Below are positions 29,520 through 40,194 of a DNA stretch of 64,000 bases, in pieces. The stretch is from Coix lacryma-jobi var. lacryma-jobi. Taxonomy: Eukaryota; Streptophyta; Magnoliopsida; Poales; Poaceae. The position numbers and the translations under genes were made by a program. The notes under the pieces were generated by a model. The model had not been told where the DNA came from. It made no database searches and was given only the letters and a program-made list of their open reading frames with translations. The DNA lies in contig CM019823.1 in assembly GCA_009763385.1 (NCBI GenBank), positions 27,247,668 to 27,311,667 on the forward strand, written 5' to 3'. The stretch's first letter is position 1. The number at the start of each line of letters is the position of its first letter.

Positions 29520-31453
29520 TGTAAGTGCATTCGCCCCCAATGTGGGTTTTGGTTAATTAATGACAATCAAATTAGGGACTAACCGGTTTATAAAAGCATG
29601 TATGCAGGTGTTAGTCCTAAGAAAGATTTGAAACGTTGAAATCTCGTGAACAAAGCACGTTGGATACATTTAGACATAAAGATGCCTTACTCAAGTGGTA
29701 GTTTAAAATTTCAATTTTAAACTTGAGTTATAGGTAAGCCGGACTATGAAGAGGGTCACAAAGTAGGTTGGCTAGATGTGGAGAAAAGTGCTCAAATCGA
29801 CTAACTATAGTTCGCTTGAGAGACACCGCACAATCACGAACACATAGAGGGTATTTTTATGTGGTCGGTAGTACCGACCATGGGTGGTCGGTAGTACCGA
29901 CCACGGCTTCTCCGCGCAGTGCTCAAACACCCTCTCTGTTTTGGTTAGAAAATGACCTAGCGGTAGTTCCGCTATTATGTCGGTACTACCGCCCTCGGTG
30001 GTACCGACCCAGGTCGGTAGTAAGCTTGGTTTCACAGACCTCTCTGTTCGCGCTCGAAAAGACCTGGCGGTGGTACCACCATTATGTCGGTACTACCGCC
30101 CCCGGTGGTACCGACCCTGGTCGGTAGCAAGTCAAGTTTTACAGAGGTCTCTGGATGGATCGTTTTTGGCCTGGCGGCAGTACCGCCATTATGTCGGTAC
30201 TACCGCCCTCGGTGGTACCGAGCCCTGGCGGGTAGTAACCAAGTTTGCTGAGCTCTCTGGACTGACGCGCTTTTGACTTGGCGGTGGTACCGCCATTATG
30301 TCGGTACTACCAACCCTCGGTGGTACCGACCCTGGTCGGTAGTTTCCGAGGGACCAAGTCCCTAACTGCGGAGCTCTCTGTCTGAGGCCGATTTGGCCTG
30401 GCGGTAGTACCGCCATAAGGTCGGTACTACCGCCCGCGGTGGTACCGACCTGAGGTCGGTAGTTGACTTTTTAGTCAGATCTGGATCTATGCGATCGTTG
30501 TGAACTGGTCGGTACTACCGACCATGGGTGGTCGGTACTACCGACCAGCCTCGGGGTTGAGGGAGTATAAATGCTTCCTCTCTTCACTTCTCACGGTCAC
30601 CCACTCATTCCACTCACTTATTGCTAACCTAACTTGAGACAAACTCTCTCCAAGCATTGACTCCTCCCCTCTCTCTCCCCCTTTGCTCCTAGATCCATTC
30701 TCTTGCAAGATTTGAGCTAGGGAAGTGAGATTAGAGAGTGGGAAGCTTCGATCTACGACTTGAGCACTTGGTTTCCATCTAGCCGGCTTGATTTGTGTCT
30801 ATTACTCTTGAGCTCTTTGAGCTCTAGCCGGTTAGGTGTTCTTCGTGGTAGCCCGTATTGATTCACTTGTGAGGGCTCCCCGAAGTGTTTGTATTACCCC
30901 TGAGATTTCTAGTGGAGAAACTCTCATAGCCTTTGTGGTTGCTTGAGTGAGGCAAGGAGGTGAAATAGACTCCGACCTTTGTGGTCACCTCAACAACGAG
31001 GACGTAGGCACTCCTTAGTGGGTTGGCCGAACCTCGGGATAAATCGCGTGTCCCGTGTGCTTGTTGTTGTCTCTACTTTCTATATTGCGCCTGTTATTGT
31101 GTTCTTCGTGTTCTTCCTATCCCTATCTTCTTTTAGGTTGGGAAGGCTCGATCTACATCAAGGGAAACAACCAAGGCTCGGTGAGAGTAGATTTACTATC
31201 TATCATACTTAGGGAAGTGGGGTAGATTCTTGTATTACATTCATAGCTTACATACATTGGATTTGTAGTTCCTTTTAGGATCCCGGTTGTGCCGTTTGTT
31301 TGTGTCGGTAGTACCGGTGTTTTACACCTGGTAGTACCTACCCAAACAAACCGGCCTCTCCGGTTGTTATCTAACTACATCTTCTAGTTTGTGAAGTTTC
31401 AGATTGTGAAAAATCACCTATTCACCCCCCTCTAGGCTGATTTGATCTTTTCA
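29520..31453 (+). repeat. 3' LTR of element B
   Basis: 1934 bp, TGTAAGTGCATT...GATCTTTTCA. Near identical to the 5' LTR except that it has five ~110 bp palindrome units (starting about 29957, 30062, 30172, 30282 and 30398) instead of two, and one additional GGTCGGTAGTACCGACC copy near 29886. TATAAA at 30566-30571. Confidence 0.95.
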
Positions 31454-32900
31454 GCACCTCTCCACGAGCCTGCTCTGGGCCATGTGCCTCGCCAGGAGCT
31501 GCTGCTGCAGCTGGAATGTCACCACCTTCATCAACCTTTTCCTTGCCCGTGGAACTCATGGAGGAGAACTTGCGAACACTGTACTCCTTCACGGTCCGAT
31601 CATACTCGAAGGTGGCTCCAACCACATGCTCAATGATATGCATAAGATATGGAGCGTAAGGCAGGTTCTTGTGAGGGTCATTATACACATCTGAGATCTT
31701 CTGCTAGAGAAAATGTGAAATGCTGAAACGTCCATCTGGCCGAGCAAACTGGACAAGGACCTTGGGAGCATCATCTCTCAAATTGTCATTATCTCCAACT
31801 TTGGGGTCCAGGGTGAGGCGCATCAAGTTGTTGAGCACGAAGTAAGCAGGCTTTAGTCCAAAGACTTTGAAGTATGCCCATACACCATCCATGTAAACCC
31901 CAGAGTTCTCCAGATGCTCAGGATACATGCCCCCACCATACATCTCTGACAGTCTAGGGGCATTCCTGTCTTCGCTGTTGAACCCCAACAGCCTGGCAAA
32001 GGTGACGAAGTTGCACGTGTAGTGCACTCCCTGGGTCATCCAATGCAGCACCTGAGCCTCCTGATCAATGAAGAGGGTAGCCCAAAACTGACAGATAATC
32101 TCCTGGTTGTAGCTGTGCTCACCAAACACCAACCCCAGAATCCTCCAATCCTCCAGCCTCTGAACCAAAGCATTTATCTCTTCAGAACCCCTGTCAGACA
32201 GGGACCGAATAGACAGACGCTTGTGCTCAAAGAGGGGAGGATGCCCCTTAGCACAAAAGCCCCTCCAACAGACTGACACATAGTAATCCTGCTGGAACCG
32301 GGACCAAAACCTCCTGTCCACTGTATCATCCCGAACAAAAAGATATGAATTTTCTGACCTCTAGGATCTCAACAGGTTTGCCTTCTTCCTGTTGGAGTAG
32401 TCCATGATATTTCCAAGATGTGCGGGGGCAGACATCAAAGCTCCAGGTTCAGGGTGCATATGAAACACCCGGTTGATAAGCAACAACTCGGATGTCGGAG
32501 GAGATGGAGGTCCAACGCGAGGATCGATGGACCGACCCTCCCGCTCAGCTCCAGCTCCCAAAGCCACTCCGCCCACAATCACACTGTGCAGGCGCCCGGG
32601 AGGACCACTGACCGGGGGCGGTGGAGGTGGAGGAGCAGCATGACCACTCCCACCTGCACCACTCCCAGCTGCACTGCTGCCACCGGCTCTACCCCTGCCA
32701 CCGTCGACACTACGACGGCCCATGGACGAACGTCCACGCACCTGTCGAGTGACGTCCTCGCTGCTCCCACCGGCCCGGGCACGACGCCCGGGATTGCGGC
32801 GCTGCGGCTCTCCCTGCTGCACATCACCAAGCCCCAAAGCCACATACTCTTCCTCATCGTCATCTCCGGCCTGGTGAGAGGGCCTCCGGCCATGCGACAT
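31454..32900 (-). pseudogene. Element A third gene (ORF3), N-terminal and central piece
   Basis: Minus strand, start ATG at 32900 (MSHGRRPSHQ), colinear with ORF3 of element B: low-complexity Arg/Gly/Pro N-terminus, then the conserved central domain (VDRRFWSRFQQDYYVSVCW; WATLFIDQEAQVLHWMTQG; FARLLGF; LNNLMRLTLDPKVGD; HIIEHVVGATFEYD). The frame is kept all the way to the B insertion point and continues at 18577. Only two in-frame stops are seen, TAG at 32361-32363 and TAG at 31704-31706; no frameshift. Bases 31454-31458 are the target duplication. Same unknown function as in B. Confidence 0.85.
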
Positions 32901-33754
32901 CTAGAACAAGATAGCATAGACCGAAGTGAGACAAGGGTGATAGAAAGACAACTTCAAAGGATGTAGCAAAGATGACAGTCAAGATCTGGGAGGGAAGCGC
33001 CTCACTCTGCGCGGTCAGTTCTACCGCCCGAGGAGGGTCGGTACTACCGACCGCACTGCAGCGTGCGGTTCCCTTCAATCCGATCACACAAATCGTCCAT
33101 GAACTTGCAAACCATACATCCTAGAAGCATCTATACACTAGATAGAGTAATCCTACCAAAGGAATCGACCTAGAACAAGGTACATTGAGAGATCGAGCAA
33201 GAACACCCTAGTACCTTGCTACTCGTGAAGAAGAGGCCGAAATCCAATGAAGGAGGAACTTCCGGGCTTCAAGAACACCACCAAGAAGATCTCCACACTC
33301 CAAAGCACCTTCCCACCGAACGGATTTGGATTTGAGAGGAGGAGGAAGGAGATCGAGAGGAGGAGAGGGCACGGTGGCTGCACGGGCTGAAAGAAGGCGG
33401 CGGCCACGGTGAAAAACTTTGACTGGATAGGGTTGAAAGAGAAGTCACCGCGACCTTTTATACCAGGGTCAAACCATGGTCGGTACTACCGCCCAAGGGG
33501 TCGGTACTACCGACGTCGGTACTACCGCCCCTATGGCGGTACTACCGACCACGCGTTTCCAGAGCGGACAGAGAGGTATTCTAGGAGAACATTGTGTGGC
33601 AAACTACACAAACTTCAATCATGTCCAGATTTCATATAAGCAGTACATAGCTATGGACACAAGAGAAGCATGCAAAATAGATTTTGAAATCACACACAAT
33701 ATTTGTCAAAGCATTTGTCTAGGTCTCTAGGTGAAAACAAATATGTGCAAAACA
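32901..33754 (-). promoter_or_regulatory. Element A pol-ORF3 spacer with palindromes and TATA box
   Basis: Counterpart of 26016-26862 in element B. On the minus strand a group of GGCGGTAGTACCGAC-type palindromes (33478-33552) precedes TATAAAA (33456-33462 on the + strand as TTTTATA), then a leader, another palindrome pair (33014-33052) and an acceptor-like CTAG before the ATG at 32900. Sequence between the motifs differs more from B than the motifs themselves. Confidence 0.55.
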
Positions 33755-35730
33755 TCAAGCCACGTTACGAGAATCAATGATATTTAGTTCACTCCTCAAA
33801 GCACAAAATCTTGACTCATCTAAAGGCTTTGTGAAGATATCGGCTAGTTGCTTTTCGGTGCTCACATGACGTATTGTGATATCTCCTTTGGCTTCATGGT
33901 CTCTCAAGAAATGGTGTCGGATGTCTATGTGTTTTGTGCGAGAATGGTTTACGGGATTGTTCGCTAGTTTGATAGCACTCTCATTATCACACAAAAGTGG
34001 AATTTTGGTTTCCTCACATCCGAAGTCTTTTAGTGATTGCTTCATCCAAAGTAGTTGGGCACAGCAAGCGCCGGCCGCCACATACTCGGCTTCGGCGGTG
34101 GATAGGGCAACACTATTTTGTTTCTTAGAACTCCAAGACACCAAAGACCTTCCAATAAATTGGCAAGTTCCGGTAGTGCTCTTTCGATCTACCTTGCAAC
34201 CGGCATATAGTCCGAATCGGAATAGCCAAGTAGATCAAAAGTGGAGCCCTTGGGATACCACAAGACAAGATTAGGAGTGTGCACTAAGTATCGAAAGATT
34301 CTCTTAACAGCCATAATATGACATTCTTTCGGATTAACTTGAAATCTAGCACACATGCACATGCTAAGCATTATATCAGGCCTAGATGCACAAAGGTAAA
34401 GCAATGAACCGATCATAGAGCGATATACCTTTTGGTCCACTGACTTACCATCCTCATTTAGATCAAGATGTCCATTGGTAGGCATGGGGGTCTTGATGGG
34501 TTTGGCCTTGTCCATCTCAAACTTCTTTAGCATGTCTCTTGTATACTTGGTTTGACTGATGAATGTGCCATCCTTGAGTTGCTTGATTTGGAATCCAAGA
34601 AAATACTTCAACTCACCCATCATGGACATCTCGAACCTTTTGGTCATGATCCTACTAAATTCCTCACAAAAAGTCACATTAGTACTACCAAATATTATGT
34701 CATCGACATATATTTGGCACACAAAGATATCATTATCGACTTTGCGAGTAAATAAGGTAGCGTCGGCCCTTCCTATCTCAAAACCCTTTTTGAGCAGGAA
34801 TTCCTTAAGGCAATCATACCAAACTCTAGGGGCTTGCTTGAGCCCATAGAGTGCCTTGTCGAGCTTGTAGACGTGGTTGGGATACTTGGGATCTTCAAAA
34901 CCCGGTGGTTGCTCCACATATACCAATTCGGAGAGGGGGCCGTTGAGGAATGCACTTTTCACGTCCATTTGGTATAGCTTGAAATCATGGTGAGTAGCAA
35001 AGGCAAGTAATATACAAATTGACTCAAGCCTAGCTACGGGTGCATAGGTTCCCCAAGTCCAAACCTTCGATTTGAGTGAAACCTTGAGCCACCAACCATG
35101 CTTTGTTCCTTGTTACCACGCCATGCTCATCTTGTTTGTTGCGGAAGACCCATTTGGTTCCTATCACATTTTGCTTGGGTCTTTCCACCAAGGACCAGAC
35201 TTCATTCTTGGTGAAGTTGTTCAACTCTTCTTGCATAGCCATCACCCAATCCGGATCATCAAGTGCATCGTCCACCCTAAGAGGTTCCAAAGAGGAGACA
35301 AACAAGTAATGTTCACAAAAATTTGCTAAGCGTAAACGTGTCGTTACCCGACGACGTATGCTCCCCAGTATGTTGTCAACGGGATGATCCCGTGAATTAG
35401 AATGGTGCACTTTAGGATGTGGCACGAGTGATCTCCTTTGGATGGGTCCATCTTCATCATCTTCGTCACATGTGGGAATGTCCCCATCATCTTGTCGGTC
35501 TTCATGTTGAGCTTGTGCTTTATCATCAAGTTGATGTTGCTTTTGACCATCATTTGCACCTCCATCTATCGGAGTTGTGGAAGCTTCACCATGTACATTT
35601 GAGTGCACATGATGGACATTTGAATCTTGTGGAGTATGCAACGGATCATCATCATCATCTAGAATCTCAATAGGTCTCACATCACCGGTTGCAAGCTTCT
35701 TGATTGCTTCGGATGGAGACATGTCATCAC
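33755..35730 (-). pseudogene. pol: Element A Pol fragment (RT and RNase H)
   Basis: Minus strand. 35722-35030 encodes the acidic linker and the start of RT ([29 protein letters not shown]). 34968-34189 carries RT with [20 protein letters not shown] and YVDD. 34144-33755 is RNase H (SWSSKKQNSVALSTAEAEYVA; KHIDIRHHFLRD). Frames change near 35035 (base loss in 'ttggggaac') and near 34195, where 'gactatatgcc' has two more bases than B. CGA is intact at the codon that became TGA at 25480 in B. The fragment ends at the C insertion; upstream pol resumes at 46922. Confidence 0.88.
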
Positions 35731-37485
35731 TGTTGATGGTCCTTAAGCACCTGTTTTACCATCAACAATTTACCCTTAAGTCCACCAAAAAGGCATGAAA
35801 TGTAGTCAAATAGGTTTCAAACTAACCAAATTCCACATGTCCATAGATTTTATTTGAATGCAGGATTTGGACCAAATTTGGAGAATAGACCCACCAGGAG
35901 ACGAGCCCACTCACTAGGACCCATTTGGGCCCGAGTGGGGTGGCGCCCGCCAACCAGAGGTGGCGCCCGCCACCCAAATGTGGTGCCCGCCACATGGAGA
36001 GGCCCCAACTCTCCCCCTTTGCCACGTCACTGATCCGTGTGACCATCCCAAGGCCAAATCTTGGCCCTTGATCACTAGGTCAGTGGCATCAGACGACTCA
36101 GGAGGGAGTGGCGTGGATCAAGGCCGAATGGCGGTTACTTGGACATGCAACCGACCTACCAACCGCCTCTCTGGAGCTCCTGGATGTCGTTGAAGCAAAG
36201 GCGATGCATCCAACGGTGATGGGGGTGGCGGCCGCCACTAGGGTTAGCCCTAGGTCGGTTGGCTGCCCCCTATAAGTACCCCCCCTCACTCCTCAAGACT
36301 ATAAATACCCCCTGGTGGCACCATTTCATTCGTACTACCACAACCAAGCAACACACAAGCAAGAGAAGCAAGTGAGAGTTAGGTTAGAAGCTCAGAGAGC
36401 TTAGGCAAGTAGGTAGCTAGTAGAGCAAGGCATCTTTGCCCTCGCGGAAGTGCTGCTCAAGGCTTAGCTCAAGAGTAGAGGCGTGCGAGTGATCGGTCCT
36501 GGAGCTGGGAAGCGTCTTCCTTCATCTCCAGTTCAGGTTTTGCTCTTGTTACTCAAGCACTTTACTATATTCTATTTCATCATTTCAAGTATTACTTTAT
36601 TCTACTTATCAATATTGAGTGGTATACTTGATTGATCGCTTGAGTGCCTAGCTATCCTATAGATCAATTCACTTAGCCATAGTAGTTAATCTCTAGTGAG
36701 CTTAGTGTTTGATCTTTGCCAATAGGTTGCTTAGTTAGTTTAGTGTTTATCTTATTAAGTCAAGTATTTGCTCTGACGTCCGCAAGGGTGTCTCTATTCA
36801 AAGCTAGGGTAGAGATAGTTAGAATATAGTTAAGTGTGGTGCTTAGTTATAGACTTACCTTCAGATACGGCTGAACCCCTGGATAGTTGTGGTAGCAAGC
36901 AGGTGGTGACAGCCCTGTGCGCGTTGAATTCCACCACGTAGTTGGGCCAGTTTAACAGTAAGGCTCGTTGTGCTAGCGTTCAACCTAAGTCAGTGGTAAA
37001 GGCTAGTACGCCTCGATACTTGATAAGATAGGAATAAAACTTTACTTAACTAGGTTGCTTTATTGACATTTGCCTGTCTTGCTTCGTAGTTATCTTGCTT
37101 CGTGGTCATCTAGGAGTAGTTATTAGCTAGTAGTTAGTTATCTTAGTTACCCTTAGTTACTCTCTATCTACCTATCCATCCACCTTACCTTAGTCATCCA
37201 TTTCATCCTTACCTATCCACCCACATATTCTTTCTAGCCTTTCATCATCTCCTCTCTCCTTTCCCTTTTCTTATTCTTCGACTCTCATCCCCTCCTTGAC
37301 TTGACTCATACACCACCCTAGCCTTCCTTTGGGATCAATAAATCGACACCTGGTACTCCCAGGAAGTGCTACTACGATAGTTTCTGTGCGCTTGCAGAAT
37401 CTCCCCTGGTAGATTGCATTCTCGCTAGTTAGCTCCTACTAGTGTCGGGACTGACAACCCCGCGTGGCATTAGTAGTTAGCTCCT
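35731..37485 (+). repeat. 5' LTR of element C
   Basis: Opens TGTTGATGGTCCTTAAGCACC and matches the 3' LTR up to about 37485, where 'cattagtagttagct' is followed by unrelated sequence; the last ~115 bp of the 3' LTR have no counterpart here. A TATAAATA-like box is at about 36299. A GTGGCGCCCGCCAC-type motif occurs three times near 35938-35998. No primer binding site is recognisable before gag. Confidence 0.85.
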
Positions 37486-37531
37486 TCATCTTCTTCAACT
37501 TCTTTCTTTCTTATCTCGTTCTATCTTCACG

Positions 37532-39402
37532 ATGGCCAACAAGACCATTCATGAATTTTCTGCTCCTTCTGCCGCTAGCTGTAGCGATAGGACCAGACGT
37601 GATCGATGCCAACCTCAATTTTGAGTTTTAAACCGGCTCTGATCACGATGGTCCAGCTAGCCCGTTCTGTGGCAAGGCTCATGAGGATGCCAATGCTCAC
37701 CCTCCAACAATTTTTGGAGATTTGCGGCACCTTCACCATTAAGGGGATAACCCAAGAAGCCATCCGTCTTCGTCTCTTTCCCTTTTCTCTTCTAGGAAAA
37801 GTGAAGCAATGGTTCTATACCGATCACAACGCTATAGACACATGGGACAATTGTTCCAATGCTTTTCTCGCCAAATTCTTCCCGATGGGCAAGACGAATG
37901 CTCTTCGCAAAAAAATCTCTAGCTTTACGCAACAAGCCGAGGAATCTATTCCCGAGGCTTGGAGAGGTTGCAAGAGTATGTCACTGCTTGTCCGCACCAT
38001 GGTATGGGGGACTGGCTATTGATCCAGAACTTCTACCATGGCCTAACCCCATTCTCTAGAAGCCATTTGGATGTCGCCGCCGGCGGTGCATTCTTTTCTC
38101 TGAATGTTGCAGATGCTAAGGCTCTCATAGAGAAGATGTGTCGAACCAAGGATGGAATGATGAGAGACTGCAGCCCCGTAAGCGAGGTATACATTCCCTT
38201 AAGGAGGCCGACATGATCGTGGCAAAGATGGACCTGCTGGCAAAGAAGCTGGACAACTGTGAGAAGATGAACCAACAAGAGAGTGTCCAATCTCTGGAAT
38301 CCTACGTGACTTGTGAAGTCTGTGGAGAAACCGGACATTCTGGAGCCACTGCCCCGAGCTACATGAAGATTTGAACTTCATCAACAACAACGGTTTCCGT
38401 CAACAGAATCAAGGATGGAATCAGCCTGCAACTTCTCAAGGTAACAATTCATTCCCCCACTCTAATTTTCAGAATTCTGATAATTTCTCATTCTTGAAAA
38501 ATTTAGTTTACTCACAAGGTAGAACTACTGATTTCTTGAATAAGAGATTAATGTCGAATGATAAAACTCTTGAGAATATAAATGCTAATTGGAAGATTTC
38601 TCATCTGCTCTGAAAATCAGTTAAGTTTTAATAAGATGTTAGAAACCCAATTAGCTCAACTTGCTGCTATCATACCATCTTTTGAAACTGGCAAAATTCC
38701 TGCTAAACCTGACATGGAAACAACAAATATGGTTGAAATAAAATATTTTAACTATTATGAAGATCAAACCATGACTGTTAAAAAGGGTGATCCTGGTAGT
38801 CCCATAATTGGACGCTCAATCTTTGGTGAAGTCTTTAAAAATGCCATGTGTGATTTAGGATCGAGTGTGAACATTCTATCTAAAGATTTTAATGAAAACT
38901 CGTTCTTTCTACCCATGTCATCTCATCTGCCTATGTTGTGCTAGCTGATCAGTTCACTTGCTATGTAGAAGGAATAGTCAATGATTTACCTGTTCATATT
39001 AGAGGCTCCTATGTTCCTGCTGATTTCATAATACTAGATATGGGAAATAGGAAAGATGTGCCTTTAATTTTGGGTAGACCTTTCTTGAATACTGTGAATG
39101 CCTGCATATATGTGGGGAGTGGTAAAATGCAAATGACATTAGGAGGGAGGAAGGAAATATTCTCCTTTTCCCGTGGTCCCGCATATGCCGCTAACATGCA
39201 GGTAGCAAAACCCATTCGTACCAAGAAGAGGCGCCCAAGAACAAGGTGGAACATAAAGAAAGAACCACCTCCTCCTGAGTTGTGTAATTCACATAACAAA
39301 GGAGAGGTGCCAAAAGAAGAAGAACCTGATGAAGTACTGAGAGAAGAAGTGCCCAAGGAAGAAGAAGATCCACCCGATAAGGATGAAATTCCATGGACCT
39401 AA
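37532..39402 (+). pseudogene. Element C Gag and protease, frameshifted
   Basis: ATG at 37532 (MANKTIHEF) and frames shifting at least three times. Gag core is recognisable: FLEICGTFTIKGITQEAIRL, RLFPFSLLGKVKQWFYTDHN, FLAKFFPMGKTNALR, then QEYVTACPHHGMGDWLLIQNF in the next frame. A partial zinc knuckle (CEVCGETGHSG) is near 38325. An aspartic protease follows, with the active-site-like CDLGSSVNILS at about 38850 and ADFIILDMGNRKDVPLILGR at 39025-39085, then an acidic tail to a TAA/stop at 39400-39402. Gag type is that of Athila/Tat-like Ty3 elements. No polymerase follows. Confidence 0.85.
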
Positions 39403-40194
39403 GGTATGGTTTTACTTTTAATTTTTCCCTTCAATTTTCCCTTTTTTCGAATAAATAACATATGTCATGCATGAAACTAAAAAAATCAGTTATCATTAGT
39501 TATATGCATAGGTATATGTTAACTTAGTTAGAGTAATAAAATATTATAATAGGATAGTTTCCCTTTTCACCACATTAGATAGTTTCCCTTTTAATAAAAT
39601 GAGAACAAGAGCTTCGACTGAGAAGAAGAAGATCCTTCACCGAGCAAGAAGCCAGCTTGGGGGAGACTCCTGCTCCAATAAGGTATGTCTCAAGCCTACA
39701 CTTTACATTCAGTTCTTAAATTCTATATCTTTTGAATGTCACATGCTTGCCTAAATAACCATTCCATGAATAAAAATTGATAAAATCTGCTTAAACAAGT
39801 TGAAACCTGAATAAGATTTGAAATATGTCATGCAAATGCTATTGTTATGGTTTGAATAACTGGTCTTATCTAAGTTGTAGCTTTTGTGGGTTGCACATGC
39901 TTAAACTGAAATCATGCTTAGTGAGTAAAGTTAGTAAGAAATGGAGTAATTCTTTAAACTTGCTAAGGTGAAATTAGGACCTAATCTGGAGGATTTCTTT
40001 TAAAAATTATAAAACCTTGCTAAAAGTTCCTCCTCGATTTTATCCCATCCCACCACCAGCCAAATATTTGTTAGTCAAAACCACAAAGAGCTTTGTCTGT
40101 GTTGAGCTTTGTTAGACCTCATAGATCTTAGTAGAGAAGCTTATCATATCTTTTGAATCAAGATTCACACACCCACCATAAATTGCCAACTTTC
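39403..40194 (+). other. Element C non-coding interior, left of solo LTR D
   Basis: AT-rich, no significant ORF. A polypurine-like 'agcttgggggagac' at about 39653 repeats the motif that precedes the 3' LTR at 45039. The last five bases (CTTTC, 40190-40194) are the target duplication for D. Confidence 0.5.

Larger units (their letters stand above)
18578..31453 (+). mobile_element. Element B: complete Sirevirus-type Ty1/copia retrotransposon
   Basis: 12,876 bp, inserted into ORF3 of element A with an exact 5 bp target duplication GCACC (18573-18577 and 31454-31458). Order: 5' LTR, primer binding site, gag with CCHC and coiled coil, pol (protease, integrase, RT, RNase H; copia order), internal promoter-like block, ORF3, polypurine tracts, 3' LTR. 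The large LTRs, the gag C-terminal coiled coil, the extra gene after pol and multiple polypurine tracts mark the Sirevirus (Maximus/SIRE) lineage. It is not active: stops at 22333, 23824, 25480 and 28584, several frameshifts, and a substituted integrase catalytic residue. Confidence 0.95.
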
